DNA from: Aquanectria penicillioides
Taxonomy: Eukaryota > Ascomycota > Sordariomycetes > Hypocreales > Nectriaceae
Direction: 5' to 3'
DNA length: 64,000 bases
Assembly: GCA_003415625.1 (NCBI GenBank)
Contig: PYIU01000003.1
Coordinates: 496,001 to 560,000 of the forward strand
The notes under the pieces: model-generated
Told to the model about the DNA's origin: nothing
Database searches by the model: none
Seen by the model: the letters and a program-made list of their open reading frames with translations, nothing else
Part shown: positions 1-11,497 of the stretch, in pieces
How the letters are laid out: each line of letters begins with the position of its first letter
Numbering within the stretch: position 1 is the stretch's first letter
Made by a program: the position numbers and the translations under genes

Positions 1-703
1 TCAGGAAGATCCTTATTGTAGGAGAAGTCCGCTACGTCGCTAGTTAGCTAGTGGACTGAGATGGATGTAGATTGATAGTATTTCCAAGCTAGCGCAATGT
101 AGCAGTAGAGATCCTTCGAAATATATTCGTCGGACTTACCAAAGACCCGGTACACGGTGCCGATAGCACCGGATTTAATAAGGTCGCGGATTTTAATGCT
201 CACAGGAAAATACCGCACCCAGACTGCCTCCATAAAGAATACATTCTTCTCTTGAGCAGCTTCGGTCAATCTCTTGGTTTGAGATGCAGTGATTGTAAGA
301 GCCTTTTCGCAAAGAACACTTTTCCCGGCCTGGATGGCTAGCATAGTGTTCTGGAAGTGATGGCTATGAGGCGTAGCGACGTAAATGATGTCGACGTTAG
401 GATCCGCCACAAGCTCAGCGTATGAGCCGTAGGCTTTGGTCAAGGTTGGACTGCCAATTTTCTTGATGAACTCCTGGGCTCGCTCAACGGAAGACGAAGA
501 AGCGACAGCGGCGATCTCGTGGCGGACATCCTGGACATCTCTTGTCGCAGGGTTCGTCAGAAGGTCCTTCGAAAAGTCTTCAAACTGTTGAGCATGATTT
601 CATATAGAGCAGGACGTAGAAATTTATTGCGAGATTCACAGTACGTACACTCAGCAATGGCACCAGTAGCCAATATCCCCCATTTTAAAGCAAAGGGATC
701 CAT
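1..703 (-). CDS. Gfo/Idh/MocA-family dehydrogenase (dihydrodiol/xylose dehydrogenase-like), 3' partial
   Basis: Three exons are readable, 703-649, 584-140 and 31-1, and the gene runs off the left edge. The introns start GTACGT and GTAAGT and end CAG and TAG. Skipping the second intron gives RVFADFS at the junction, a match to this family. About 177 residues are visible: an N-terminal Rossmann motif GILATGAIA at residues 9-17, TPHSHH near 89-94, and CEKALT near 109-114 where the family's EKP motif lies. Pro is replaced by Ala here. Members oxidise sugars or trans-dihydrodiols with NAD(P)+, usually in the cytosol. The substrate cannot be told because the C-terminal domain is outside the window. 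The ATG at 703 is chosen because it directly precedes the Rossmann strand. Confidence 0.85.
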
Positions 704-1230
704 AATCTCGCTGCTTGGCTGCTCGAGAGCTGATTGCTGGTAGGATGTTGTGGAAATGGTGGCCAATCGTAGTCCAGAGTAATCACGCAAGTAGCAAATG
801 CAGGAAGCGTGTTGGAACTGCGAGAGGTAGAAGGTGAGCTATTCAAATCGGGTAGCTCCGGGGTATGGCCATTCGTCATATCCTCACTCAAGTACCATGG
901 GCTGTATGGTGCAATAAATGAAAGTGTGCAGCAAGAAACAGGACGTAACGAAGATGTGTGATGAAAACAAGCCTTTACTCCGTAGAGGGTGTGGCTAGCT
1001 TTGCCGACCACCAGGATGTGAGTATCTCACTTTGACCAATCACGTTGCCCGTGTGTGTGTATCGATCTCGGGCAAGTGTGAGCCGGTATGGGGTTTTGAA
1101 CGCGTTCCCCACAAGTCGCTCTTAGAATGAACCGAAAACCGAGCACTGCTTGACTTGAGACTGTGGATTATTGGTGCTTTACTCCGTGCATCATCGCGTG
1201 TAGATGGTGGGGGGCTTGTGTGTTGGTGTT

Positions 1231-1270
1231 TGGGGGCTTACTTAGTGGGGGCTGACTTAGTGGGGGCTGA
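1231..1270. repeat. 15 bp tandem repeat
   Basis: Two perfect copies of cttagtgggggctga occupy 1241-1255 and 1256-1270. A partial copy precedes them at 1231-1240. Confidence 0.85.
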
Positions 1271-1368
1271 GTTTAGTCTTGGGGAATGCATTGAAAGCTC
1301 AGCTTGGATCATGTTGCAATAATGCACGTAACCTAGGTGAAGAAAGAGAAGCAATGGGTTTATAGGTT

Positions 1369-1408
1369 GACTAGAGAGCGACTAAAGAGTAGAGAGCGAC
1401 TAGAGAGC
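1369..1408. repeat. Imperfect gactagagagc tandem repeat
   Basis: The motif gacta(g/a)agag recurs three to four times in about 40 bp, with one interrupted copy. Confidence 0.7.
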
Positions 1409-2351
1409 ATCGATTCATTGCAAAACAAAGGACTTGCTCGAAGTGTGTCAGAAAAGTGACGGTGGCTTGGTTTTCCACACACCCCTTGCGTTCAACGGTT
1501 TCTTATTCCAATCCAGGGAAAGAAATGAGAAGATAGAAAGGAAGTCCCAAGAAGATTAAGTAAGAAACCCAGAAGAAAATTTGTTGACAAGAAGAAAATG
1601 GAGCAAGGAAGAGAGTTTAAAGCAGGCATGGCGAAGACCTAGCATTCGCTCGTTGTGGTGTTGGTGCCTGAGGTTGTCGCAGTCACTCACCATACATCTT
1701 TTTCAGCCTCATACAGCGCTACCGTGCAAGACTTGACGCCCAAATGGTCGTTTGAGCAAGTAGAAGCAGTCTGGTAGCCTAAAACATGTGGGAAATGTCT
1801 TGTTTATCGCACTTTCGGTCCTCCACTTTGGCCATCTTCACGTGATTGCCGCACGTTCCCCTGAGGTCTCGACCTCCGGCATCTGAGCTGTAAACGGAAT
1901 CTCGGCTCCGGTGTTGCTCCTCACGGCATTTGCCGACAGTTGCATCGTCGTCATCCAATTGGAGCTGTTTCATATGATATAATGCTTCCATTGGTATCGC
2001 TACACTAGCAGCCTAGTTCTTAATAAAATCTCGGCTTCGGCAAGCGTCCGGGAATGCTTCCAGGGCGTTCGCCGAGAGCTACATCATACTCTAAAGTGAA
2101 GATGATGCTCTGATTCTCCTGATTTCGGGATATGGGCTTCAAATGGGGCATCGGCTTCGGATTCCTGCTATGCGGTATCCGCCGGCAGCCCCGTTGTTTT
2201 GATTCCAAACCTATGCAGATGGCAAGCCAGCAAGGATCAAGCTTTTATTATTGCTTGATTTAGTGGGCAGATGCAACTCATCAGACTTTTCATCACCCGA
2301 CCCCTACGTCCGAGGCGGCAATTTCATTCCTTGGATTAAGTGTAGAAATGT

Positions 2352-2359
2352 TATAAATA
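2352..2359 (+). promoter_or_regulatory. Possible TATA box
   Basis: TATAAATA lies 165 bp upstream of the ATG at 2524, a plausible core promoter with a leader of about 130 nt. This is inferred from sequence and position only. Confidence 0.4.
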
Positions 2360-2523
2360 GTGATGCGGACACCTTCCGTGGCCTTGATATTTCAGCTTCA
2401 GTCTACAAGCGCTGGTAACTTTGCTTCTACACGTCCCCGAATAAGTTGGCTGTGACCTTCTTTAATACTCCTATTCAGTACAAAAACATACACCGCTCTT
2501 CTTCAAGGAATTCAACGCTGAAA

Positions 2524-3370
2524 ATGGGACTCGGCGGCTTTTTGGACCGTGTTTCGGAGAAGATGGCTCAGTCGTGGCTGTTGAGCAATACAGCCATACA
2601 ATATTACAGTGCCTGTTGCGGTGCAGTATCTGGCATCTTCTTTATCCTGGGGTTCATTATTTCCGACTTTATCCCACCAGTTAAACCATCCTGGGATGCT
2701 GAGAGGATTGCAAAATTTTATCAAGATCACCTTACCCGCATTCATGCAGGCTCCGCGATTCTCATGATAGCCGGGGGATTCTACCTTCCATTCTCCGCTG
2801 CTATATCGTACCAGATCCGCCGTATCCCTAAAATACCTTACATAATCCATCAGGTACAATTGGCATCAGCTGCTGCCGGGATCTGGACCTTTATGCTCCC
2901 GGGCATCGTCCTTGCCATTGCCTCATTCCGCCCGGATCGGCCTGTCGAGATTACCCAGGCCTTGAATGACTTTTTCGTATGTGATTCTCTTGTGCGCAAA
3001 TTAACATATACTGACCTTGAGATATATATAGTGGCTTGTGGCATTGATGCCTTGGCCCACCTTCATGGTACAGAACTTTGCCTTTGCGTACGCTATTATC
3101 ATCGACACTCGCAAGAACCGTCTTTTCCCAAAGGAACTCGCCATTGTCAACATCGTCATGCCAATTATTTTCGCCATGGCAACCGGGATCCACACAGTAT
3201 ACAGCGGCCCCTTTGCTTGGAATGGAGTTATTGCTTTCTACATTGTTGGCTTTACGTTTGTAGTCCAGCTCATTGTTGACGCGATCTACCTAGCTCTGGC
3301 TGCTAGACAAGAAGAGAAGGACGAGAAGTTAGACAAGAATTCTGACGTGTCTGAGCCCCTGGAAGTTTAA
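2524..3370 (+). CDS. Conserved fungal four-helix membrane protein of unknown function
   Basis: Two exons, 2524-2976 and 3032-3370, are joined across a 55 nt GTATGT...ATAG intron to give 263 residues. The first in-frame ATG is at 2524. Four hydrophobic segments are visible, near residues 28-46 (ACCGAVSGIFFILGFIISDF), 80-98, 118-138 and 190-240 (the last is long and could hold two helices). A charged tail rich in Glu and Lys follows. A Trp/Asp/Phe-rich loop after helix 1 (SWDAERIAKFYQDH) resembles a conserved loop in fungal proteins annotated only as integral membrane protein. I do not recognise a catalytic motif and assign no function. Confidence 0.75.
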
Positions 3371-4194
3371 AATTTGTAAACAGAGGGGGGATAAGATGGA
3401 TTGATGGAGGGTCGGGTCGGCTTGAGGTGCTTGTGTTGAGTGGCGGCTGGGTCATGGTGGATCTGAGTAGGAATGTTTCGTTCTGCTAACGCAGCCTATC
3501 CTAGATCATCATTTACATATCTCGCAAACCAAGCATGACATTAATTTTGAGTTTTTTCCCCTTTATTTTACGTGCTATTTTAAAGTCCAACTGTGAGATT
3601 AGTTGTGAAATGAATGGCCATACTGAGATTTCGAATTATAATTCATATCTTCAAAAGAAGCCATTACTTTTTAGTCCTCGACGTGAATCGCCCCGAAGCT
3701 CCTAGGATCAAACGCGAAGGTTATGTGGAAGGCTAAGATGAAGAAGAATTTATTTATCATGATTTTCGTTAGACGTACCAAGTCTTTGTTATTGGGCATA
3801 AAATATGCAATGGGAGACTCCTTCTAATCCTTGAACAAGGGTATACTATACAGGCAAATGAATATATTCCTGACTGGTCTTGGGATTAAAAACATGCCCA
3901 ACCCCAGGATCCTCATAGTCAATCAACACCTAACCACCATTTTCGGGCTTGAACGTAATGCTGTCAAAACAAAGCATGGTAGAATTGTAAAGTGATGAAA
4001 TACCCACATGTAATACCGAAGTTGTATACATGGTGCTAAGACAGCCTATTCAACTAATTTTCCTCCGCATATGCTGAGTTGTGGTGTGTATAGGCCAAGC
4101 GTTGACGACTTGAATAGGCAGCTTGCATCATTTTAGGCAGCTTTCGTTACATCATATCGTTTGAGGTGCGAATAAATAGAAATCCATGCGATTT
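3371..4194. other. AT-rich intergenic stretch
   Basis: Nothing gene-like is seen. It separates the converging 3' ends of the membrane-protein gene (+) and the kinase gene (-), so it should contain their terminators. No discrete element is recognised. Confidence 0.5.
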
Positions 4195-7100
4195 TCAAGG
4201 CTGTTGGTCGTTGTAATTTGTTATACTTCCAATGAGGATGTGTGGGACATGATCAGTCCAATGCTTCGTGTCCACGATATCACTATGAATGAAGTTAGAA
4301 ATGAGGCTTTAGATAGGAGAATTGAGGAAAAGTACTGACAAATTTTTGTTGAGGTTGAACTTCTCCACAATATCGTCATCAAGATACCTCAATCTTTCAC
4401 ACTCTTCTTCTCCGGTTCCGAAACGAATAAACTGTATCATGATGCGGTTGTATTGAGAGTCTTCCCTGGCGAGTCGCTTTGATGCGTCGGCGATGACATT
4501 ATCGACCCGTGACTCAGCGGGCTCCCACACTGCGTCAGTAAATACATAGATACTGACGGGCTTTTTGAAGAGACTTTGGAACTTTGAAGATTTCTTCTAA
4601 AATGTTACCGAGGCTGTGTTCCATGGCACATGTTCCTTCAACAAACTGGTGTGCCATAATGGCAGTTTCCAAGTCGGAACTTCTGTTATATTTGCCAGGT
4701 GTACCTATGTTCGAGGCGAAATATAGCTCCATTTGGTTGGGGTCGATTGGTTTAACGTAGTAACCAATGACTCGGGCAGTCCTTGCGGCGTCGTATTTAT
4801 GTGTCAACATTGAGCTGTAGTCGTCGACGAGCATTATCTGCAATCAAAGTATAGTTAGACAGACTTTTTTATGAGTAGATAAATGGTGCTAATTGTACAA
4901 ACCTGTTCTCGACCTCCAATGGATCTAATCTTGGACAATGCATCCGGAATGCCGCGGAGCTCAAGTACCCCAGATGAGTCTTCTGGCCGCCGGAAGACGC
5001 GCCTATTTTTCTTGGTTAAAAGACTGTGAACATGTTCGACGGTGATAGGTTCATAGTCAAGTATCCTCTCAGGAGTATTGGGAGTAGCATCTTCATTGAC
5101 GCCAACTGTCTCCCCATTTACCTTGTAACCATTTGTCCGAGCCTCCGCGCCTTCTGACAAGCTCAATTGAGTTGAAACCGCCCTCATGGGTGGGTCTGGA
5201 CAAGAAACACGCTGATGCTGCCTATTGCCACTACCGTGACGCTCTATTGATTTGGGCTGGAAGTTTCCATTCTCAAAGTCGGCCTGAGAGTTTCGAGAGG
5301 TAGTAACTGGCGGACTTGGGAAAGATGGAAATAACGTAAGGGGCCTTCCAGTATTCATCGGCAAGCTCCAGCGTGTTATATATTTGGACTCTTCTTTGCC
5401 CAGAGATGAGACAGGAGATTCAAATAAAGCCGAGAATTCGTCGTCGTCTACGATTCGATCTCTCCTACTTGATGATTTTCGGGGTGAAGTTGGAATGGGG
5501 TTCGGCACTGTATGTGATGAGGATGGGAAGTCGGATTGCAACTCATCAAACGAAGTCCGTGCCTGCCTCAGGCCATGTCCAAGGAATGATGCGGAGCGTC
5601 TATCGAGAGATAGCCGCTCTTTTTTGCCTCCTCCAACTTGTCTTTAGCCGAGTAGAGCGTCGATATTGCGTCCAACCGTCCTTTAAGCCGAGGCTTGAGC
5701 ATGCGGCCAAGGATCAGCCTGCTGATATAAGGCGACAGGTTGTCGTCTTTTCGTGTCCCTAAGAGTGCCTTTCCATGCATAGAGTCCACGGCTTGGAGTC
5801 TGTGAGATCCGTTGTGGAAGCAAGCATCGTATCCACTGTCCCTCAGTCGATTTAACTCAGAAATCTCCTGCACCCTGAGCTGTCGGTATATCTCTCTGCC
5901 TCGCTCGTGCCAGACACTCCAAACCAGTATGTCACTGAATACAGCACCAAGTGCCCATACATCAACAGATGGATCAACCTTATTTTTGAGGCTATCTTGG
6001 AATGGATACACAGGACAGGATTCTGGGCTGCTAGAATACTCATTTCAGCACTTCCCGAAACTAGATTTTGAAGACTGGGTTTGGGGACTTACTGTACATC
6101 CGGTTTCCGTCGTTTGTAGCAGCGGGGTTATGCTGGGCTCCAGCGAGTTTCTTTTTGAGGTGACTCGTCCCGAAGTCGCCGAGTTTGAATTTGACATTAT
6201 ATGGAGATTCGGATGATTGAGGGAAAACGAGAATGTTTGTAGGTTGGATGTCGTGATGCGTTCTAGGTGAAGTTAGTCCGACGAGAACTTTGATTGACAA
6301 TTATTACTCAATCGGTGTCTTCAACTCACGTGGATAATATCCATTTCGAATCAACTTCAGGATCGTGGATGATGGCTAGAGCCTTAAGTAGATTACAGGC
6401 TTCAGACCATAGTTGCGTAAGCTCCTGGATGTCATCTGACATCCTCGTGTTTTCGAAAAAGTCGAGTAGGCTACCGCCAGGAGCATACTCAAGGATTATG
6501 GTTCGTTTTGAATGTTGCTCAAATGACCCATAACATTTGACAATGTAATCCCAACAATTGGAGGGGAAGGTGGCATACGCGTCCGCTTCGGCTGAAAAAA
6601 GATCTTCAGCCTGGCCTCTTTGGTACACCTTGAAGACAACCGTTGCCTGCGATTTGTCGATGTTAGCGACTTGTTAAGAAGCAGTGTAGCGTGATTCCTT
6701 TTCAACAAAAAGAAGGAAGAAAGACACGTACGTTTGGTATGTTGTCATTGCACATGGCATCAATATTCGCCTTCCAAACAACAGCAACATCTTGAATGGC
6801 AGATTCCTGGCTGAGACGCTGCTCGAAGGTGACTGGTAGGATCATTTCTGGAGGTATTTTCCTCTTGTGGATAAACTCATCACGAAACTCTAGCGGGCAG
6901 AAGATCCACTGATACTTCTTGAACATCTCAAATAAATCGTTGTTGGGTGGCCTCGGCGCCCACCGACCTGGTTGATCAAGTAGCGGCAAGTTTTTATCGT
7001 CGATGTTGTACTGAGTAAAAAGCCCGATCGTTTCTGGCCTTCCTATGTAGACAAGAATCGAAAAGATCTGGGTAAAACGGCCGCAAATCACTTGTTTGCT

Positions 7101-7274
7101 TGTAAACACAGGGGGAGTGCATGAGGCGCAAATGTCGTGCACCCCGTGCTCTTCCCAGTATACCATGAGGGCGCGAGGCGGGATATAGTTGGCATCTTGA
7201 TCAAACCCATTTCGCCCTTTCCTCAAATTATCCATTACGTATTGGGTAAAATGATCGGTGAGATCGTTATTCAT
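4195..7274 (-). CDS. Protein kinase with C-terminal vWA-like domain (two apparent frameshifts)
   Basis: Probable exons are 7274-6732, 6646-6330, 6262-6098, 6030-4903, 4837-4340 and 4282-4195, about 912 residues. After ~180 unclassified N-terminal residues comes a kinase domain with VVFKVY (ATP lysine), HHDIQPTNIL (catalytic loop, HHD in place of HRD), LGDFGTSH (Mg loop) and VDVWALG (helix F). A Ser/Arg-rich linker follows. The C-terminal vWA-like domain opens IMLVDDYSSM, a variant of the DxSxS metal site, and carries SIYVFTDAVWEP. Two single-base shifts break the frame: the T run at 5620-5625 is one short and the T run at 4562-4566 is one long. Correcting both restores the frame, and the summed length is a multiple of three. 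The junction near 6030-6098 is less certain (GTACAG is used as donor). Fungal kinase-vWA fusions are common in accessory regions and their substrates are unknown. Confidence 0.75.
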
Positions 7275-8459
7275 GTTTGTTGAGCTCGCGAATAGGCGTT
7301 TTAATCTCTCATGGGCTTTATGGAGACTGTCGATCGTGATGCGCGTGGCGGCTGATGAGGTCGGTCAGAGTGATCATCGATGAAGACGCGGAGGGGTCTA
7401 AGGAGCAGGCAGGCAAAGACGGCGCGAAAGCCTCGCGAAAGTTGGCCTGCGCTAAGCGGTCGGCGGTGTCGCACAGGAATAGACTGAGACGATTTCAAAA
7501 TATTCAAAGTCAATTAAGCAGCTATAGAGAGATAGCTGTCGACGCGCTTGTCGATGTCAGAGGTGAACCCGCACAACGGAGACGGAAAGAATAGAGGGGT
7601 AAAGGGATGAGATGGGATAAACGGGTGGGTTTGAATGGCATGGACATGGGTATAACACCCGGCCTTGAATGCGTTCTCATATTTGAGTCGCGTTAAGTGG
7701 CTAGCAAGGTTATTCGAGGCGTGATGATATCACCCACAGCGACCTGGCTCAATGGCAGCCTAACGGCTATTCTTCAAAGACGAGGCATGCAGGAACACAA
7801 AGGGCAGTGCAAGAACGTCTAGTGCGCGAGCTGGAGGGTCACAAAAGGCCAAAGAGAACTCGGGCTTTGCTCAGGGGCTCAAGTCTGGGTGGAATCAGAA
7901 CGAGGCTGCTATTGTGGGGTTTTGCCAGACAAGCGCCTATGCAAGACTTTGAGACTGTGGGTTGCCCGGTTCAGTAATTGGCTGCGACCAGGCCCTTGAC
8001 ACCATCTTTCTGCCGCCGCTGGGAGATGGGGATGGGTGCAGGGAGACGCAAAGAGTCAAGGGCTTGCAGGGCTGGAGCGTCTAGTCGAGAGCCACGACCC
8101 AATTCTTCGCTGGCTCTGTCGGCCTTGCCGTATCTCTCTGCCTGGGCGCCTTGCTGCCTTGCGCCCCCGTCGTATGCCTCGCCGGCCGTAGTCAGTCTGA
8201 TCTTGGAATTTACAAGGCCGAGGCTGAGGAAGTCTCATGTGACGCGAGTCCAGGAGAGCAGCTGTGGTGCCCCATGCGCAGGTGAATCCCTCGAGTTGAA
8301 CAAGCTATCTGATGGGTACAAACTGCCCACGGGTGATTCTATTAACTGGGCTCGAAAATCTACACCGAAGAAGTGGATCTAATGGGAAAAGGGAGGAAAG
8401 TAAGAGAGAAAGAGAAGCGACAAAAGGGCCCCCCATATTTGGTGCTTTTCTCTCACTTC
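7275..8459. other. 1.2 kb intergenic region
   Basis: This is the upstream region of the kinase gene and the downstream region of the CorA-like gene, both on the minus strand. Several open frames cross it on both strands, but none has a recognisable motif or continues through plausible introns. No gene is called. Confidence 0.45.
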
Positions 8460-10510
8460 TCAGACCTCCCCTTCACGAAATGTCTGTTCCTCAAACCGCT
8501 TTGGGTTCCTCCGCTTCAACCACCTGTAGAACAAGGACCATAAAATAAATGTCCCCGCCATCATAGGAAAGCATATCATGCAAAATAGTTGGAAGCCTGG
8601 ACGATTGAATTGTCTCGCACCGGTCGCGGAGTCCCAGCTCACGAGGTTGCTCTGGAGGAAAGTCTGGTCAAGTGTTAGATGCGACATCCATCGTCTGCAA
8701 TATGGCTATCCAAATCTTACGGAGACGAATGTGCCCGGCAAGAATGCCAGGGTCACAAATGTAATGATATGCATGGATCCAGTCTCTTGCTCGGTCTTGT
8801 TTGCAATCTTTTCCATCTTCCGAGCTTGCTCATTGGCTATTTCTTCGAACACTTGGCTAGCTTGAATGCTTTTAAACTGCAAAATGTTGTCGAACTAAGA
8901 GCAAATCTGTTAGGGGAAAGTATTGATTGGACGTAAAACAGCTAAACTTACCAGCGCTTTCCCGTCGTTAAGCCAGGAAATCATAGTCTCCAGCTGAGTT
9001 AGTCTAATCTCGAGGTTCTTTCTAATTCTCTCGACTTTGCGGACGAATTGCGCAACGGACCTTCTACAGTCATTTTTAATTTCACCAGGTAGTTCGTCTC
9101 TCATAATTAGGTTGCTGTAGCATTCGCTGATGTCTCGTAATACCTGCGTATCGAGTTGGATAACCAGTCGCATTTCCTGCAGTTGTTCCCCTAGGTGGTG
9201 AAGTCTCTGAAGTTCTGCAAAGGAAAAGATTTCGAATGGCCTCAGGTTACTTGCGATCTTGTTGAATTTTTCCGTATTTCCATCTTGTGGCTTACTGAGC
9301 CCTCCAGGTTTAGGCAATGAGTCTTCGGCCCGTGTTTTTGTCCATGTTCCCCATAAATTGGACATCATCCTCTCACTCCCAGAGCGAATGGTTCCGACGA
9401 GCGTGTTGTCCCTTGACAACCTCTGTGTTTTGTTTGACTTCATGCTAAAAGTTTGCCGGATTCTCAATGCTTGAGGCTCTCCAGCTTCAAAGTCGTCGAT
9501 ATTAGCTGTCTTGGCTTTGATGATGATTTTGGAGAGCCTTTTTTCGATGTCATTGATGCAGGCCCGCCAATTTTCATCGCACCAGTTTAAAATGATGAGA
9601 TGGGTAGCAAGGGAGGCTTTGAATTCACATGCTAAGTCATTAGATATATTGGCTTTGAGTTCTGGAAGGTCTCCCAGTGATTCTGTGATAGCATCTTTCA
9701 TGACACTATTTGCCTTGATGTTGAGCCAGAGTGCCCTGCCCGTAATCAGATCGAAAGAGTGGTACACGGCAGTTTGCCTGATTCTCCACGGCCATTCAGC
9801 TTCTTCATCTTCTGGATCCTTTGTGCTATCTATGTCCTCTGTGAGTTCAACAGAGCGGACAAGGTAGAACACGCGATGTTCCTGTCCCGAGCGGCCCAAC
9901 TTGGGGATTGTATAGGCTTTATTGTCCTTGGTGCCGAGGGAATCTTCCGACTCAAAGCCAGTCATAGAGTAGTCTAGTGGCAATGATGTTCTTCCAAAAG
10001 AATAAATATAGTCCAAGAAGCAGGGCGACACCTGATGAAAAGTCATAATGTAAGAGAAGAGTTCGCGAGTGCACTGCAGTGGCCCCGGGAATCCTTTGCT
10101 TGGACAAAACTGACGCATGTGAGCCCAAACCAATTCCCAGAAATAGATTAAAGAATTAGAACAGGTAATAGGGGCTTACATATAGCGACATTTTGGATCC
10201 TTTTGGTTGTTCAGAAGAAGGGATTGGAGATGATCCTGATTCGAAACCCTTATCTCCCGGTACTCTTGTCGTTTGTCAGTCAGCTTCTTAGTGTTTACAA
10301 TGCATAAGACTTACTGTTTGCGCCATCATAAAGTTCTAGAAGATCTAAGCACTGTGTAGTAGAAGTAAAAAGCCTTCCTTCATTGTCTTTCAGATATTCT
10401 TGATGTTGTCGCAACACCCGTCGCAAATGGCCTGAACGTAGAATATTTTCCGGATATACCTCGCATTTTCGACACTGATCCACAAGCTTATCATGTGAAT
10501 TGATGGACAT
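8460..10510 (-). CDS. CorA-like (Mg2+ transporter-fold) membrane protein without GMN motif
   Basis: Five exons are proposed: 10510-10315, 10264-10180, 10098-8952, 8894-8721 and 8663-8460, about 601 residues. The 10180/10098 junction is the least certain. The layout is that of the large fungal CorA-like family. A soluble N-terminus carries CTRELFSYIMTFHQVSPCFLDY, shown here only as a landmark near residue 105. A long charged coiled-coil-rich stretch precedes the membrane end, ending in ARKMEKIANKTEQETG. Two C-terminal hydrophobic helices follow, MHIITFVTLAFLPGTFVS and LFCMICFPMMAGTFILWSLF. True CorA channels have GMN at the end of the first helix; here it is absent (FLPGTFVSTF), so Mg2+ transport is doubtful. 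The start at 10510 precedes a Cys-rich segment; an upstream in-frame extension cannot be excluded. Confidence 0.75.
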
Positions 10511-11140
10511 GGTCAACCGCAAAAATGAAACCTCATCTGGAACGCTGATTATCTTCAAGATGTTGGTGCTGTATTCGCTACCTTGCCAGACTTTTAAATG
10601 GAGAGAATTTCGGCTATTCGAGCCTGATTGTTTGTTATGCCTCGAGCTGTGGCACAGCGGTAAGGAATTCAAGCATGCCTTGGCTAAGTAAATAGCGAGC
10701 AATGTATTCAATAACATACTACACGTTGCAGTTGTCTGCTGAGTGGCAACATGATGCAATAACCGCCGTACTCGAGCCCCTGTGGCACCCCAACACGATG
10801 CAAACCAACACGGCCTGCGATATCATTGGCTAGGTTGATAAGACTTGCGTTATGGCTGCGAACCATGCGCCCACATGATTTGAGCCATTTCTTTCCCCCT
10901 GTCCAACCAGGAATGAAACAAGGCAAATGTGCAGAGGTCGCCTTGAATGTGCCTTACAGCTCATCAAGGTTTTCTCCATTGTCGAGCGTTGTGCCGAGTG
11001 CCAAGCCACCACCTTACGCAGCCTGATCCAAGCGATGGAAAATTGTATTGCAAAACTTTGAGTTACTGCCCGGACATTTCCTGGGGCGGTGCCCAGGTTC
11101 TTTTTCCCTTTAAATCTTCAACCCCCTCGGAGTGAATTTG
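10511..11140. other. Intergenic stretch
   Basis: This is the likely promoter side of the CorA-like gene. It contains an in-frame but unconvincing N-terminal extension (to about 10690) and nothing else recognisable. Confidence 0.4.
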
Positions 11141-11497
11141 CTAGAAACGGTCAGGTCTAATATTCTTGAAATGATCCAAATCAGTTTGGAGCAGGAGGCT
11201 TACCTTATCCCATTTGACACCATTTGGCAAGTAGAAGAGAAAAGTTCCGTTTTTAAGCTAGAATGATTAGCTATTCCTTCGTTTATATGCGTGGGGTTGG
11301 AGCTAATTACCCACTTCAACTGAAATGTCGTGTTTAAATTCGTATTGGAGCCAATCTTCTAACACGTCCTTTCGTAGCTTGTATGTGGGAACTCGAATTA
11401 GTTGCGACATTGTGATGGCTGCACAGCTTCGTGTTCCTACAAGTTCGAAGTTCACTGTTCCGTCCAAATTTCGGTGTTGTTTAAGTATAATAATCAT
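11141..11497 (-). CDS. Small three-exon hypothetical protein or C-terminal fragment
   Basis: Exons 11497-11315, 11257-11204 and 11164-11141 join cleanly with GTGGGT and GTAAGC donors and TAG and AAG acceptors. They give 86 residues ending KWDKNIRPDRF. The sequence has a soluble, folded-protein character, with segments such as FELVGTRSCAAITMSQL and TFLFYLPNGVKW. The three-way frame continuity makes chance less likely, but I recognise no family. It may be the tail of a larger gene whose 5' part is lost or unrecognised, or a genuine small gene. It lies on the same strand as the CorA-like gene just downstream. Confidence 0.35.

Larger units (their letters stand above)
704..2523. other. 1.8 kb intergenic region with minor repeats
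   Basis: No convincing gene is seen on either strand; open frames here are short and lack family motifs. The stretch holds two short tandem repeats (1231-1270 and 1369-1408) and three diverged copies of a GC-richer ~50 bp motif between about 1890 and 2200. A TATAAATA box at 2352-2359 probably belongs to the membrane-protein gene that follows. Confidence 0.5.

Noticed and set aside
1779..2208. Possible repeat-containing peptide precursor (RiPP-like) on the minus strand
   Set aside because: The repeated motif copies fall in different reading frames and no signal peptide, dibasic sites or partner oxidase genes are seen.
6030..6098. Third frameshift in the kinase gene
   Set aside because: The frame change is resolved by using GTACAG as donor with TTCTAG acceptor, which keeps total length a multiple of three, though the stronger-looking GTAAGT donor does not fit.
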